DNA of 64,000 nucleotides from an uncultured Alphaproteobacteria bacterium (GCA_905234185.1 CAJOGC010000001.1:95765-159764), one strand, 5' to 3'; positions 35,558 to 44,188 are shown, numbered from the stretch's first letter. Notes: generated by a model from the letters alone, not told the origin. Made by a program: numbers and translations.

Positions 35558-35585
35558 TTGACACCATGATTATTTGATATATAAT
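35558..35585 (+). promoter_or_regulatory. Consensus promoter of tRNA-fMet
   Basis: Perfect TTGACA (35558-35563), 16 bp, perfect TATAAT (35580-35585), 12 bp before the tRNA. Confidence 0.8.
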
Positions 35586-35597
35586 AAACACCACTAT

Positions 35598-35674
<77 letters not shown>

Positions 35675-35688
35675 AGATTTAACAAAAG

Positions 35689-35713
35689 ACACCCCCTTGT
35701 GGGTGTTTTTTTG
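35689..35713 (+). terminator. Terminator of tRNA-fMet
   Basis: ACACCC-CCTTGT-GGGTGT followed by a run of seven T, 15 bp after the tRNA. Confidence 0.8.
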
Positions 35714-35732
35714 TTAAATATGTGTGTTGTGT

Positions 35733-35839
35733 TGGATTTGAACCACGAATAAAGTGGTTCAACCGCCGGCGAGAGCCAGACGGAGGTATGGCGGTGAGCA
35801 ACGCGAACGAGCCAAGGTCGCTAAATCCATTCCCCGCAA
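35733..35839. repeat. Rearranged copy of the tRNA-fMet 3' end with a palindromic insert
   Basis: AAATCCATTCCCCGCAA of the tRNA (35655-35671) is repeated exactly at 35823-35839, and 14 bases of the T-arm recur inverted at 35733-35746. GTGGTTCAA at 35754-35762 precedes a 60-bp insert (CCGCC...GGCGG palindrome and GTGAGCAACGCGAACGA) that separates it from the repeated 3' end. It looks like a partial tRNA copy split by a dispersed repeat. Confidence 0.6.
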
Positions 35840-35903
35840 AAATATTCACATATTTTTTGATATTTATATTACTTTATGATATAAGTCCTAAAAAGGATTT
35901 TTT

Positions 35904-36185
35904 ATGAAAGAAATTATTGCACTTATATTATTATCACTTTATACAATATTGGAATTTGCGGCATATTTGCCCCAAATTGTTAAAATAATAAAAACAAAAC
36001 ACGCGGATGATTTAAGTCTGACAAGTTGGTTTATCTGGATTACCGCTGATTTATCTTACTTGTCATATGTGTTATTGGAAACCCCGGAAATTGGTGTTAT
36101 ATTTATTGCATCACTTGATTTGGCATTTTTGATTATTGTTTTTTGCCTTACATCGTATTATCAAAAAAATAAAAAACGAAAATAA
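35904..36185 (+). CDS. SemiSWEET-like PQ-loop membrane protein
   Basis: A 93-residue three-helix membrane protein (about residues 4-24, 40-58 and 64-84) with a single PQ-loop (AAYLPQIVKIIKTKHADDLSL, core YLPQIVKIIKT), which is the bacterial SemiSWEET plan; dimers of such proteins transport small sugars. Substrate unknown. AAAAAGGA precedes the ATG. It stands alone between the tRNA region and a terminator shared with rfbD. Confidence 0.75.
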   Translation: MKEIIALILLSLYTILEFAAYLPQIVKIIKTKHADDLSLTSWFIWITADLSYLSYVLLETPEIGVIFIASLDLAFLIIVFCLTSYYQKNKKRK

Positions 36186-36186
36186 C

Positions 36187-36217
36187 AAAAAAACGCCCAA
36201 ATGGGCGTTTTTTATTT
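36187..36217. terminator. Bidirectional terminator between the PQ-loop gene and rfbD
   Basis: ACGCCC-AAAT-GGGCGT (36193-36208) with A runs left and T runs right. Confidence 0.8.
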
Positions 36218-37054
36218 TTGTTTTTCCAGTTCCAAAATACATTTTTTTAGTGAATCTTTCCAGTGTGGGATTTCAACACCAAAAGTATTTATAATATCTG
36301 ATTTATCCAAAACACTGTAATATGGACGTTTTGCACGGGTTGGATATTCGGTCGTTTTTATTGGATTCACACGACATTGTAATCCAGATAAATCCATGAT
36401 TTCATGTGCAAAATCATACCACGAACAAACACCCATATTTGTAAAGTGATATATACCACGATTTTTTAAATTAATCTGTGGTAAAATCTTAACAATTGCA
36501 TCTGCTAAATCACCGGCATATGTTGGTGTACCAATTTGGTCTGCAACAACATTTATTGATTCTTTTTCAGACCCCAGTTTCCGCATAGTTTTTACAAAAT
36601 TATTTCCATATGGTGAATAAAGCCATGCGGTACGAATTATAACCGAATTAATTGCATACCTTAAAACCTTTACTTCACCGGCAAATTTTGTTTTACCATA
36701 TACAGAAATTGGATTTATTTCATCTTTGGTGCTATCGGGGCTATATGGTTTATGTGCCGTTCCATCAAAAACATAGTCTGTAGAAATATGAACTATTTTT
36801 GCGCCAGTTTTTGCCAGATTTGCTGGACCATCAACATTTATCTTGGTTGCTAATTCAATATTATCTTCGGCTTTATCAACGGCGGTATATGCGGCACAAT
36901 TTACGATTGTATCGATATTGTATTTTTTAACAAAATCTGCAACTAAACTTTCGCGTGTAATATCTAAATCGTCAACATCTGTACGAATTGCATTTGGTAA
37001 ACGTTTAGATAATTCTGTCCCCAGTTGCCCATTACCGCCCGTGATTAATAACAT
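36212..37054 (-). CDS. rfbD: RfbD/RmlD, dTDP-4-dehydrorhamnose reductase
   Basis: A 280-residue extended SDR enzyme making dTDP-L-rhamnose, the last step of the pathway. The Rossmann motif GGNGQLG is at residues 6-12, TDYVFDG near 92, and the catalytic YGKTKFAGE (Tyr-x3-Lys) near 124-128. Its start overlaps the rfbC stop by 23 bases. It is the third gene of rfbA-rfbC-rfbD. The dehydratase gene rfbB (rmlB) is absent from this operon and must be elsewhere. Confidence 0.92.
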   Translation of the reverse strand: MLLITGGNGQLGTELSKRLPNAIRTDVDDLDITRESLVADFVKKYNIDTIVNCAAYTAVDKAEDNIELATKINVDGPANLAKTGAKIVHISTDYVFDGTAHKPYSPDSTKDEINPISVYGKTKFAGEVKVLRYAINSVIIRTAWLYSPYGNNFVKTMRKLGSEKESINVVADQIGTPTYAGDLADAIVKILPQINLKNRGIYHFTNMGVCSWYDFAHEIMDLSGLQCRVNPIKTTEYPTRAKRPYYSVLDKSDIINTFGVEIPHWKDSLKKCILELEKQK

Positions 37055-37583
37055 CTTGTAACCTTTTTGCTAATTTATCTTTTTCGGAAACTATGATTTT
37101 ATCCGCCGGTATGCGCCAATCGACATTAATATCTGGGTCGTCATAACGAATACCGAATTCAGATCTTTTGTTATAAAAATTATCGCATTTATATGCAAAT
37201 ACAGCGGTTGGTGACAACACAGAAAATCCATGTAAAAAACCGCGTGGTATCAATAACTGTTTTTTATTTTCACCAGATAATTCGACCGCCACATATTTTC
37301 CAAATGTTGGTGACCCAAGACGAAAATCAACAGCAACATCCAAAACATTTCCATATAAACAACGAACTAATTTTGTTTGTGCGTGTTCACCGGTTTGACA
37401 ATGCAATCCACGAACAACACCATATGATGACATAGATTGATTATCTTGGACAAAATTATACCCCAAACCATGCAGATTAAATTCTGCCTTGTTATAACTT
37501 TCGTAAAAATAACCGCGTTCATCTTTGAATATTTTAGGTTCAACGATGATTACCCCTGGTAATTTTGTTTCTATAAAGTTCAT
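37032..37583 (-). CDS. rfbC: RfbC/RmlC, dTDP-4-dehydrorhamnose 3,5-epimerase
   Basis: A 183-residue cupin epimerase. It has the RmlC signature: PKIFKDERGYFYESYN, QDNQSMSSYGVVRGLHCQTG (histidine of the active site in RGLHCQ), RCLYGNVLDVAVDFR and LIPRGFLHGF (second catalytic-site region). The start at 37583 has GGAG seven bases upstream, inside the 3' end of rfbA, giving a 44-base overlap; the longer frame to 37640 has no ribosome site. Typical RmlC length is 180-185 residues. Confidence 0.92.
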   Translation of the reverse strand: MNFIETKLPGVIIVEPKIFKDERGYFYESYNKAEFNLHGLGYNFVQDNQSMSSYGVVRGLHCQTGEHAQTKLVRCLYGNVLDVAVDFRLGSPTFGKYVAVELSGENKKQLLIPRGFLHGFSVLSPTAVFAYKCDNFYNKRSEFGIRYDDPDINVDWRIPADKIIVSEKDKLAKRLQDVINHGR

Positions 37584-38460
37584 TTTTTTCTCCGTATATT
37601 TTCTGAAGATATTCTTTGTATGTTCCATTATGTAATTCATTTATGATATTTAACATTTGTTTATCATTAATAAATCCCTGGGAAAAAGCGATTTCTTCTA
37701 TACATGCTATCTTGGTTTTGTATTGCTTTTCTATGACATGGACGAAATTACTTGATTGTAATAAACTGTCCGGGGTTCCGGCATCTAACCACGCAACACC
37801 ATTTTTCATTGGAACCACAGACATGCGACCTTCGTTTAAATATTGATTATTAAGGTCTGTTATTTCCAGTTCCCCACGTGCAGATGGTTTAAGTTTCGAT
37901 ACCTTGGCCACAACATCAGATGGATAAAAATATAACCCCACAGACGCATAGCTAGACTTAGGTTTTGCTGGTTTTTCTTCGATAGATATAGCACGAAAAT
38001 CTTTATCAAATTCAACAACACCAAATCTTTCTGGATCTGGGACCTCATATGCGAAAATAGTTGCCGATTTCCCGATATTTTTATTAACTTGATTTTTATA
38101 TTTATCACACAACAAATTGTCCATATGAAATATATTATCCCCAAGTATTAAGCAAACATCGCTGTTTCCAATAAATTTTGCACCTATTGTGAACGCTTGT
38201 GCGATTCCTTTTGGTTCCGGTTGAACAGCATATTTTATATTCATACCAATTTGTGAACCATTACCAAACAACCTTTTGATATTCGGTGTATCAATTGGTG
38301 TTGATATAATAAGAATATCTTTTATACCAAACTGCATAAGTGTTGACAAAGGATAATATATCATTGGTTTATCATAAACCGGTAATAATTGTTTAGATAC
38401 TGTTTTTGTGACTGGATATAAACGTGTACCACTGCCACCTGCAAGAATTATACCCTTCAT
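37540..38460 (-). CDS. rfbA: RfbA/RmlA, glucose-1-phosphate thymidylyltransferase
   Basis: A 306-residue nucleotidyltransferase that opens dTDP-sugar synthesis and also feeds the WecE-like branch at the left edge. The N-terminal GGSGTRLYPVTKTVSKQLLPV pattern (core GGSGTRLYP, then SKQLLPVYDKPMIYYP) and LGDNIFH, VEFDKDF and ITDLNNQYL are family hallmarks. It is slightly longer than usual (290) because of a C-terminal charged tail overlapping rfbC. First gene of rfbACD. Confidence 0.93.
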   Translation of the reverse strand: MKGIILAGGSGTRLYPVTKTVSKQLLPVYDKPMIYYPLSTLMQFGIKDILIISTPIDTPNIKRLFGNGSQIGMNIKYAVQPEPKGIAQAFTIGAKFIGNSDVCLILGDNIFHMDNLLCDKYKNQVNKNIGKSATIFAYEVPDPERFGVVEFDKDFRAISIEEKPAKPKSSYASVGLYFYPSDVVAKVSKLKPSARGELEITDLNNQYLNEGRMSVVPMKNGVAWLDAGTPDSLLQSSNFVHVIEKQYKTKIACIEEIAFSQGFINDKQMLNIINELHNGTYKEYLQKIYGEKNELYRNKITRGNHR

Positions 38461-38523
38461 TTTAACACCATTTATTAAACTACACGGTCATATTAATACA
38501 AAAAGATATAATTGTCTATTTTT

Positions 38524-39150
38524 TTATAAAAGGCATTTTTTTATTTTTATATAGTCTTCATTTTGGTCGACTATTTTATTTTTTATTTCCTCACTTGCAT
38601 GAATTTTTTGCATTATTAATACAATATCCGGATGTGATTTCAATTCTTTATTAATTTTTTCAACCGCTGCATCGATATCTGATTTACTTTCTATAAACAC
38701 AGGCATTATTGAATCCGCCGCAGAATACAACGCATTATGTAATTCTGTTATATTATCATCAATAACAGATAAATATGTGTTAATATGTAAATTTTCATGT
38801 TCCAAAATAGCATTATATGAACATGTTTCTGGAATATGTTTAATATCAATTTGGACTAAAAAATTACTATATCCAATCTTTGCATCCACAGATTTTAATC
38901 CTATGCAAAATCCATTATTTATTGGGGTAATTGTTGTATCTATTTCATAATTATCAACCAATGTTGCAATAACATCACCATGTAATAAATCCATTGTTTT
39001 TTTGGGTTGAACAATGGTTTTATTCCAATCAGGCGTTTTTATCGCTATTTTTGGGGTAATTTTATATTCATTACATTCGACGGCATTGGCAATATTCACA
39101 AAACCAAAAACAAACAATAAAACATACAAAAAACAAATAGTTCTAAACAT
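38524..39150 (-). CDS. Secreted protein with an HExxH motif (putative zinc peptidase)
   Basis: A 208-residue protein with a signal peptide (MFRTICFLYVLLFVFG..., cleavage near NANA, about residue 23) and a motif LEHENLHINTY at about 116-126, in which His118-Glu119-Asn-Leu-His122 is a perfect HExxH zinc site; a third ligand candidate is unclear. The plan, a small secreted zincin-like domain preceded by beta strands, is reminiscent of DUF922-type proteins, but I do not claim a match. Start at 39150 overlaps the virB4 stop by eight bases, so it is probably co-transcribed with virB3-virB4 and could help the secretion apparatus cross the envelope. Longer in-frame starts precede the signal peptide and are unlikely. 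Confidence 0.55.
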   Translation of the reverse strand: MFRTICFLYVLLFVFGFVNIANAVECNEYKITPKIAIKTPDWNKTIVQPKKTMDLLHGDVIATLVDNYEIDTTITPINNGFCIGLKSVDAKIGYSNFLVQIDIKHIPETCSYNAILEHENLHINTYLSVIDDNITELHNALYSAADSIMPVFIESKSDIDAAVEKINKELKSHPDIVLIMQKIHASEEIKNKIVDQNEDYIKIKKCLL

Positions 39151-41563
39151 TGCCACCGGACTGTTTTTCAAGATATTTAGATACAAAATTTGTTCCATAC
39201 ATTTTATACAATTCTTCGGCCAATAACACCGATGAACGTCCAGATTCAAATAACCGTAATAAGTTTCCCAACCCGCCAAGTTCTGTATTTAATATAACAG
39301 ATTCACCATTAACGGGTCGCGACAACAATACCGCGCGTTTAAGGTTAGGATACGCCTTACCCTGGATAAATGCCATTTCAAGTGGATTCAGATTCCAATG
39401 CGCATAATCCGCTGCGTCTGCCGCCGGATTACGGAAGAATAATACCGTTTGCGCCTGGCCACGAACAACATCACCAATCCCCAGTTTATCTAAAACATTT
39501 GCGCGCTGGAACGCGACCATATAAGCCTGACGATTTTTGCGCCCTTCTTGTAGCCCCGCAATAAAATTATCACGGAACATTTTGTTTTCCAACATAGGTG
39601 CGGTTTCATCAATCATAATAAGCGACGGATTTCCACCAGAAACCGTTGTTGTATTTATACGATGTAAAATATACGAAATAACCGCTGGGGACAAAACTTC
39701 GTCTTGTAAAATTTCTGTAAAATCAAATGTGGTAAGCCGTGCACCTAAATCCAGGGTATCTGAATTTTCATTGAACATATCGCCATATTGTAATACATCA
39801 ACCCACTTTTTAAGCGCTGTACGCATTGGACCAGATGATGAAAAACAACTTTCCCATAAATTTTTCAACAATCTGTCTTTATCTGACAAATAATCAAAAT
39901 TAACAGATACAGCACGTGCAATTTCATCAGCGGACTGTGGATCATTTTGCCCGGAAATAATCGCGAACCAACGCCGTAAAAACGCCCTATTTTCCGCAGT
40001 ATCTGGCATTTTAAGCGGATTAAGACGCGTTTCGAACGATTTTTCAACTGCGTTTTCATTTTTTTCTTTACCACGCATAGTTATATATTTGCCACCGATA
40101 CTTAATGTAAATATTTCGGCACCTTTATTCCGGTCAAAGAAAAACGCTTTCAATTTTGGGTGCCGTAATGATTGCGCAATAAGGAAACTAAATAATGTTG
40201 TTTTACCACCACCTGTTGGACCAATAGTAAGTGTATGTCCCACCGCCGCTGGTTTGTCGGATACATGAAATTGAAACATATACGGTGTTCCCTGGGCTGT
40301 TGGGAATACAACCAATGGACCCGGGCCCCAATCAGAATTTTCAACACCGCGCGGTGTGCTGGACATTGGTATACAAATTGCTGCCGTTTTTGATAACAAC
40401 TTGAAACTGCGCGGAAAGACATCAAATCCAGGAATCTGGGCAAACCAAGAAACCTTTGCTGCAAAAGATTCTACAATTGGTGACACACCAAATGACGCTG
40501 CGATTTTCTTGAAATCATCAACATATTTATTTAATTCATCGCGTGACGCACCAAATAAAATAAACAACGGATAATAATTAACCAGACTTTGATTTCCGGA
40601 AATATTTTCGTCCATTGCTGATTGTGCTTCGGATACCTGGGTTAATGTTGATGTTTCCTCTTCATCTGCGGTTGCACGACGTTGACGCAGTGTTAATTCA
40701 ACATCGCTGTTTCCCATAATATGAAAACCATTCATACAAATCATTTCTGTTTGTATTGTTGATATTGAATTAAAGAAATCTTCATCTAAATAATCCGGTG
40801 AAATTCTGAAAGAAATCGCCGTTGCAAATGTTTGCGAATCACCACTGGTATACCTTATTACACCATCATCATCAAAATAGACATTGTCAACCGCAACATT
40901 TTCAGATATTTTATTATCAGCAACCGCTGGTGCCGGCTTTGTCACAGGCGATAATATCCGTCCAAAAAATCGAGCCATATTGTCATTTGATTTATTTTTC
41001 ATTAATTTTGGTTTATATGCCGCCAAAATAGATTCAATATAATTTCCATATTGATTTAATTTATCACGCGCCCCAGCCCCAGAAACAGACAATACAATAT
41101 AATAATTATTAACAAATATTCTTAAACCTTGGGATCGCCATTTATTATAAATAGCCTGTAATACACGCCCATCAAATTCGTAATTCATATTATCATTTGC
41201 CGCATCACGCACCATATAAAAACGCAATGTCACATTTTGGTCACGAATCTGATTGAATAATTGCGCCCTTAAATCAAGAAACTTTTCACGCGTCGCGTCA
41301 TCTTGCATGCTGGTTTGTACCCCAGAAACACGGTAAACACGAACAAGTGTTCCGTCGGTTAATTCTAACGAATCATCATTAAACACACGTTTAAATGGCA
41401 AATATTGCGCATAATGCATATAACCAAAATTAGGAAATATTCGCCGTGTCAATGCCGGTAAAAACATCATAAGCACGATAAATACAAAAACAACCGCCAT
41501 AACCAATACTGTCATGGTTATAGAGTATCCTCCGCCGGCAAAATAATTAAAGAATCCGTCCAT
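39143..41563 (-). CDS. virB4: VirB4-family type IV secretion ATPase
   Basis: An 806-residue CagE/TrbE/VirB4-family ATPase, the main energy source of type IV secretion. A membrane helix lies near residues 13-38; the N-terminal CagE_TrbE_VirB domain follows; Walker A GPTGGGKTT is near residue 447 and Walker B LIMIDETAP in the last third, with AYMVAFQRA after it. It starts directly after the virB3 stop (TAA then ATG). Only virB3 and virB4 are here; the rest of a P-type system must be elsewhere, as in the split rvh/virB loci of Rickettsiales. Confidence 0.9.
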   Translation of the reverse strand: MDGFFNYFAGGGYSITMTVLVMAVVFVFIVLMMFLPALTRRIFPNFGYMHYAQYLPFKRVFNDDSLELTDGTLVRVYRVSGVQTSMQDDATREKFLDLRAQLFNQIRDQNVTLRFYMVRDAANDNMNYEFDGRVLQAIYNKWRSQGLRIFVNNYYIVLSVSGAGARDKLNQYGNYIESILAAYKPKLMKNKSNDNMARFFGRILSPVTKPAPAVADNKISENVAVDNVYFDDDGVIRYTSGDSQTFATAISFRISPDYLDEDFFNSISTIQTEMICMNGFHIMGNSDVELTLRQRRATADEEETSTLTQVSEAQSAMDENISGNQSLVNYYPLFILFGASRDELNKYVDDFKKIAASFGVSPIVESFAAKVSWFAQIPGFDVFPRSFKLLSKTAAICIPMSSTPRGVENSDWGPGPLVVFPTAQGTPYMFQFHVSDKPAAVGHTLTIGPTGGGKTTLFSFLIAQSLRHPKLKAFFFDRNKGAEIFTLSIGGKYITMRGKEKNENAVEKSFETRLNPLKMPDTAENRAFLRRWFAIISGQNDPQSADEIARAVSVNFDYLSDKDRLLKNLWESCFSSSGPMRTALKKWVDVLQYGDMFNENSDTLDLGARLTTFDFTEILQDEVLSPAVISYILHRINTTTVSGGNPSLIMIDETAPMLENKMFRDNFIAGLQEGRKNRQAYMVAFQRANVLDKLGIGDVVRGQAQTVLFFRNPAADAADYAHWNLNPLEMAFIQGKAYPNLKRAVLLSRPVNGESVILNTELGGLGNLLRLFESGRSSVLLAEELYKMYGTNFVSKYLEKQSGGNV

Positions 41564-41854
41564 TTATGCCACCAACCGCCCCGGTATTTTTTGTTTAAAC
41601 AATTGTATTTTTGCCGCAACAATCTGCCCCAGTTGTGGATCCCGCTTTGAATATACCGCTAAAACAGAATGAACTATTATCACCGATATCATAAAATATA
41701 ACGGGTTTATTGCCACACCATTTACCACCAAACCAATTATAAAAAACACAATAAAAACAAGAAATTGTATTGCAAAATTAATCACAGCAAGATTATAGGG
41801 CACATAAAATATGCGCGCAGGATTAGCCAATGCTTTCAATACTTGCTGTTTCAT
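41564..41854 (-). CDS. virB3: VirB3-like type IV secretion inner-membrane protein
   Basis: A 96-residue protein with the VirB3 pattern: KALANPARIFYVPYNLAVIN (core NPARIFYVPY), a long paired hydrophobic region (about residues 25-75) and a C-terminal SKRDPQLGQIV motif. VirB3 sits in the inner membrane with VirB4. The start at 41854 has GGAGAG upstream; a longer frame to 41902 lacks one. Gene order virB3-virB4 is conserved among proteobacterial type IV systems. Its 5' region is the TTTTCAACA-rich block. Confidence 0.85.
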   Translation of the reverse strand: MKQQVLKALANPARIFYVPYNLAVINFAIQFLVFIVFFIIGLVVNGVAINPLYFMISVIIVHSVLAVYSKRDPQLGQIVAAKIQLFKQKIPGRLVA

Positions 41855-41882
41855 TTTCTCTCCGGATAATTGAATTATAACA

Positions 41883-42078
41883 ATTTCAACAATTTTCAAC
41901 AAGCATAAAAAACAAAATATCTAAAATGTTGAAAATGTGGAAAAGAAACGCCTTTTTCAACATGTTGAAAATCACTGTATATTTTCAACATTTTTATAAA
42001 AAATCCCTAAAAACCGGTAAAAAATTGTTGAAAACATGTTGATAAACACGACAAAAACTAATTTCAACAATTTCAACA
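41883..42078. repeat. Cluster of TTTTCAACA-like 9-mers, possible oriC-like or operator block
   Basis: AT-rich intergenic DNA holding TTTTCAACA, in both orientations, at 41893-41901, 41927-41935, 41954-41962, 41963-41971 (the last two form a perfect 18-bp palindrome), 41982-41990 and 42026-42034, plus TTATCAACA (42037-42045) and shorter TTTCAACA copies at 41884, 42062 and 42071. One copy, 41936-41944, is TTTTCCACA, a good DnaA-box match. No gene of any length fits here. Gene direction does not change across the block. Confidence 0.55.
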
Positions 42079-42113
42079 GACATAACAAAAACAACAAAAA
42101 TATTAATAAATAT

Positions 42114-42141
42114 TTGATTTTTTGTAAAAAGCGGTTATAAT
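42114..42141 (+). promoter_or_regulatory. Promoter of rpmJ
   Basis: TTGATT (42114-42119), 16 bp, TATAAT (42136-42141), 24 bp before the rpmJ ATG. Confidence 0.65.
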
Positions 42142-42164
42142 CAGCGGGCAAAAAGGATTCAGAC

Positions 42165-42299
42165 ATGAAATTTTTAAGTTCATTAAAGGCTTGGAAAAAA
42201 CGTGGCAATATTAAGCAAATTCGCCGCGGTAAACAGGTTATCTTGATTGATCCAGATAATCCTAAATTGAAAGCAAAACAAGGCTTTAAGAAAAAATAA
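42165..42299 (+). CDS. rpmJ: Ribosomal protein bL36
   Basis: A 44-residue very basic protein reading MKFLSSLKAWKKRGN, IRRGKQVILID and a terminal LKAKQGFKKK. This is the zinc-less (C-) form of bL36, compare the 'R..v.RkgrvyvI......KarQG' pattern of alphaproteobacterial L36. It was too short for most gene callers' default cutoffs but has its own promoter, an AAAAGGA ribosome site six to seven bases upstream and a terminator just after. Confidence 0.88.
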   Translation: MKFLSSLKAWKKRGNIKQIRRGKQVILIDPDNPKLKAKQGFKKK

Positions 42300-42334
42300 A
42301 TCTATATCGTGCAATTTGCGCGTGGAAATTTTTG

Positions 42335-42371
42335 ATATTCCGTGGGGCAATCGTTCTGCGGAATATTTTTT
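42335..42371 (+). terminator. Terminator of rpmJ
   Basis: ATATTCCG (42335-42342), 16-base loop, CGGAATAT (42359-42366), then a T run. Confidence 0.65.
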
Positions 42372-42374
42372 ATT

Positions 42375-43055
42375 CTAAAATAATGAAAAATCATTCATAA
42401 ACGCTTCGCGCATAACTTGATCGATTTCCAGTGTCCCCAACCCCGCAGCGCGTAAATATTCAATCTGGACCGGTTTTGGAGAATAAATTGATGCACTGTG
42501 TCCGGCATTTTCTGGTACCGATGAAATTCGTTGTGCTGGTAAAAATTCTATTTTTGCGTCACGCGCCGCTATGGCGGCAAAATTTATATTGGAATCACAT
42601 TCCGGACAATTTTTATCGATAATCGCGACCCCAGATAATTTGGAAATACTGCTCTTATTCGCGATTAATTTATTTTGTAAAAAAATACCGGTATTTGCCG
42701 ACAAATGACGCGCCATGCAATCATATGTCAAATTGTCATAATTATCCAATAAAATATGACCACGAATTTCAGAATTTTTCCCGGTGTTTTTGATAAAAAT
42801 ATTCAAAAAGGCCGGCTTTTTATTTTTTATATTTACCGATAAATAAACTTTTTGATTTTCCACATTTACATCGATATTTAGCCGGCATTTACCGGCAATT
42901 TCGCCAACATATATAATATGAACTGGCAAATCATAATTTTTATTAATTGTGTCATTCGGCAAAGTTGATAAATCGGCACAATATTCACCATCGCGGTAAA
43001 CAATGGTTTCCGCGGGAAACGGTTTTATATTGAAATTATCCCACATGTATGACAT
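42375..43055 (-). CDS. Short SufD/SufB-like Fe-S cluster assembly protein
   Basis: A 226-residue protein that matches the SufBD core: long beta-helix-like strands (IRGHILLDNYDNLTYDCMARHLSANTGIFLQNKLIANKSSISKLSGVAIIDK, recognised by MARHLSA and GIFLQNKLIANKSSI), then the diagnostic C-terminus HSASIYSPKPVQIEYLRAAGLGTLEIDQVMREAF, compare 'HGAtvg.ld.eqlFYL.sRGl...eA...l..aF'. SufD is usually 400-450 residues, so this lacks about half the family's N-terminal region; it may be a compact SufD or a degraded copy. A GTG at 43064 is an alternative start. No other suf genes lie nearby. Confidence 0.5.
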   Translation of the reverse strand: MSYMWDNFNIKPFPAETIVYRDGEYCADLSTLPNDTINKNYDLPVHIIYVGEIAGKCRLNIDVNVENQKVYLSVNIKNKKPAFLNIFIKNTGKNSEIRGHILLDNYDNLTYDCMARHLSANTGIFLQNKLIANKSSISKLSGVAIIDKNCPECDSNINFAAIAARDAKIEFLPAQRISSVPENAGHSASIYSPKPVQIEYLRAAGLGTLEIDQVMREAFMNDFSLF

Positions 43056-43085
43056 ATTACGCACATAATTATAAAGGATTTTTAA

Positions 43086-44165
43086 ATGGGATTCAATTGT
43101 GGAATTGTTGGATTGCCAAATGTTGGTAAATCAACATTGTTTAACGCTTTAACACAAAGTGCTGCGGCCGATGCACAAAATTATCCGTTTTGTACCATTG
43201 AACCAAATACCGGTCGTGTTGTTGTGCCGGATGCAACTTTACTGGAACTGGCCAAGACTGTAAATGCGGCAAAAATCATACCAACACAACTTGAAATTGT
43301 TGATATTGCGGGGCTTGTAAAAGGGGCGTCTAATGGTGAAGGACTTGGAAATAAATTCCTGGGTAATATTTTATCTACGGACGCTATTATTCATGTGGTT
43401 CGGTGTTTTGAAAATGACGATATTGTTCATGTAAATGGTAAAATAGACCCATTATCCGATATTGATACAATTGAAACAGAACTTGCGTTGGCTGATCTTG
43501 AAAGTTTGGAAAAACAAATCAAAAACCTTGAAAAGAAAGCACATGGACTGGATAAAGTCGCAATAAAATTATTGGCCGATGCTAATACAATAAAAAAGGG
43601 GCTGGAATCTGGCACACCGGCGCGTAAATCAGGGGTCGATAGCACGCCGTTTAATTTATTAACTGCAAAACCGGTTATTTATGTATGTAATGTTGATGAA
43701 GAATCGGCGGCAACAGGTAATAAATATTCAGATATGGTTAAAAATAAATTTGGTAATGAAGCGCCAGTGTTAATAATTTCATCTAAAATTGAAATGGAGA
43801 TTGCACAAATTGTTGATCCAATTGAGCGAAAGATGTTTTTAACCGAACTTGGGTTAAATGAATCTGGACTGGACCAGGTTATTAAAACCGGTTATGAAAC
43901 ACTTGGATTACAAACTTTCTATACAGTTGGACCCAAAGAAGCGCATGCATGGACAATAACGCGTGGTATGACCGCACCACAGGCCGCGGGCAAAATTCAC
44001 ACTGATTTTGAAAAAGGTTTTATTCGTGCCGAGATTATATCACCGTCCGATTGGTTGGAACTGGGCGGCGAATTAGCGGTCAAGGAAGCCGGCAAAATGC
44101 GCACCGTTGGTCGTGACTATGTGATGCAAGATGGCGACATTTGCCATTTCTTATTTAATAATTAG
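43086..44165 (+). CDS. ychF: YchF, OLA1-type redox-regulated ATPase
   Basis: A 359-residue P-loop protein of the Obg-related YchF family, which binds ATP rather than GTP and the ribosome. G1 GLPNVGKST is at residues 8-16, switch II DIAGLVKGASNGEGLGNKFL near 74, a coiled-coil arm between G3 and G4, NVDE in place of the GTPase NKxD, and a C-terminal TGS domain (LGLQTFYTVGPKEAHAWTITRG, core FYTVGPKEAHAW). Length matches the family (363). AAGGA precedes the ATG. Monocistronic, ending at a shared terminator. Confidence 0.95.
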   Translation: MGFNCGIVGLPNVGKSTLFNALTQSAAADAQNYPFCTIEPNTGRVVVPDATLLELAKTVNAAKIIPTQLEIVDIAGLVKGASNGEGLGNKFLGNILSTDAIIHVVRCFENDDIVHVNGKIDPLSDIDTIETELALADLESLEKQIKNLEKKAHGLDKVAIKLLADANTIKKGLESGTPARKSGVDSTPFNLLTAKPVIYVCNVDEESAATGNKYSDMVKNKFGNEAPVLIISSKIEMEIAQIVDPIERKMFLTELGLNESGLDQVIKTGYETLGLQTFYTVGPKEAHAWTITRGMTAPQAAGKIHTDFEKGFIRAEIISPSDWLELGGELAVKEAGKMRTVGRDYVMQDGDICHFLFNN

Positions 44166-44188
44166 TGGCCAGTGATTAGTGGTTAGTG

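Noticed and set aside
41883-42078. Calling the TTTTCAACA block a proven replication origin
   Set aside because: Only one copy is a good DnaA-box match, gene direction does not switch here, and dnaA, dnaN, hemE or parAB are not near; kept as a candidate.
44164-44188. Tandem AGTGATTAGTGG-like units after ychF
   Set aside because: Too short and imperfect to call a repeat family.
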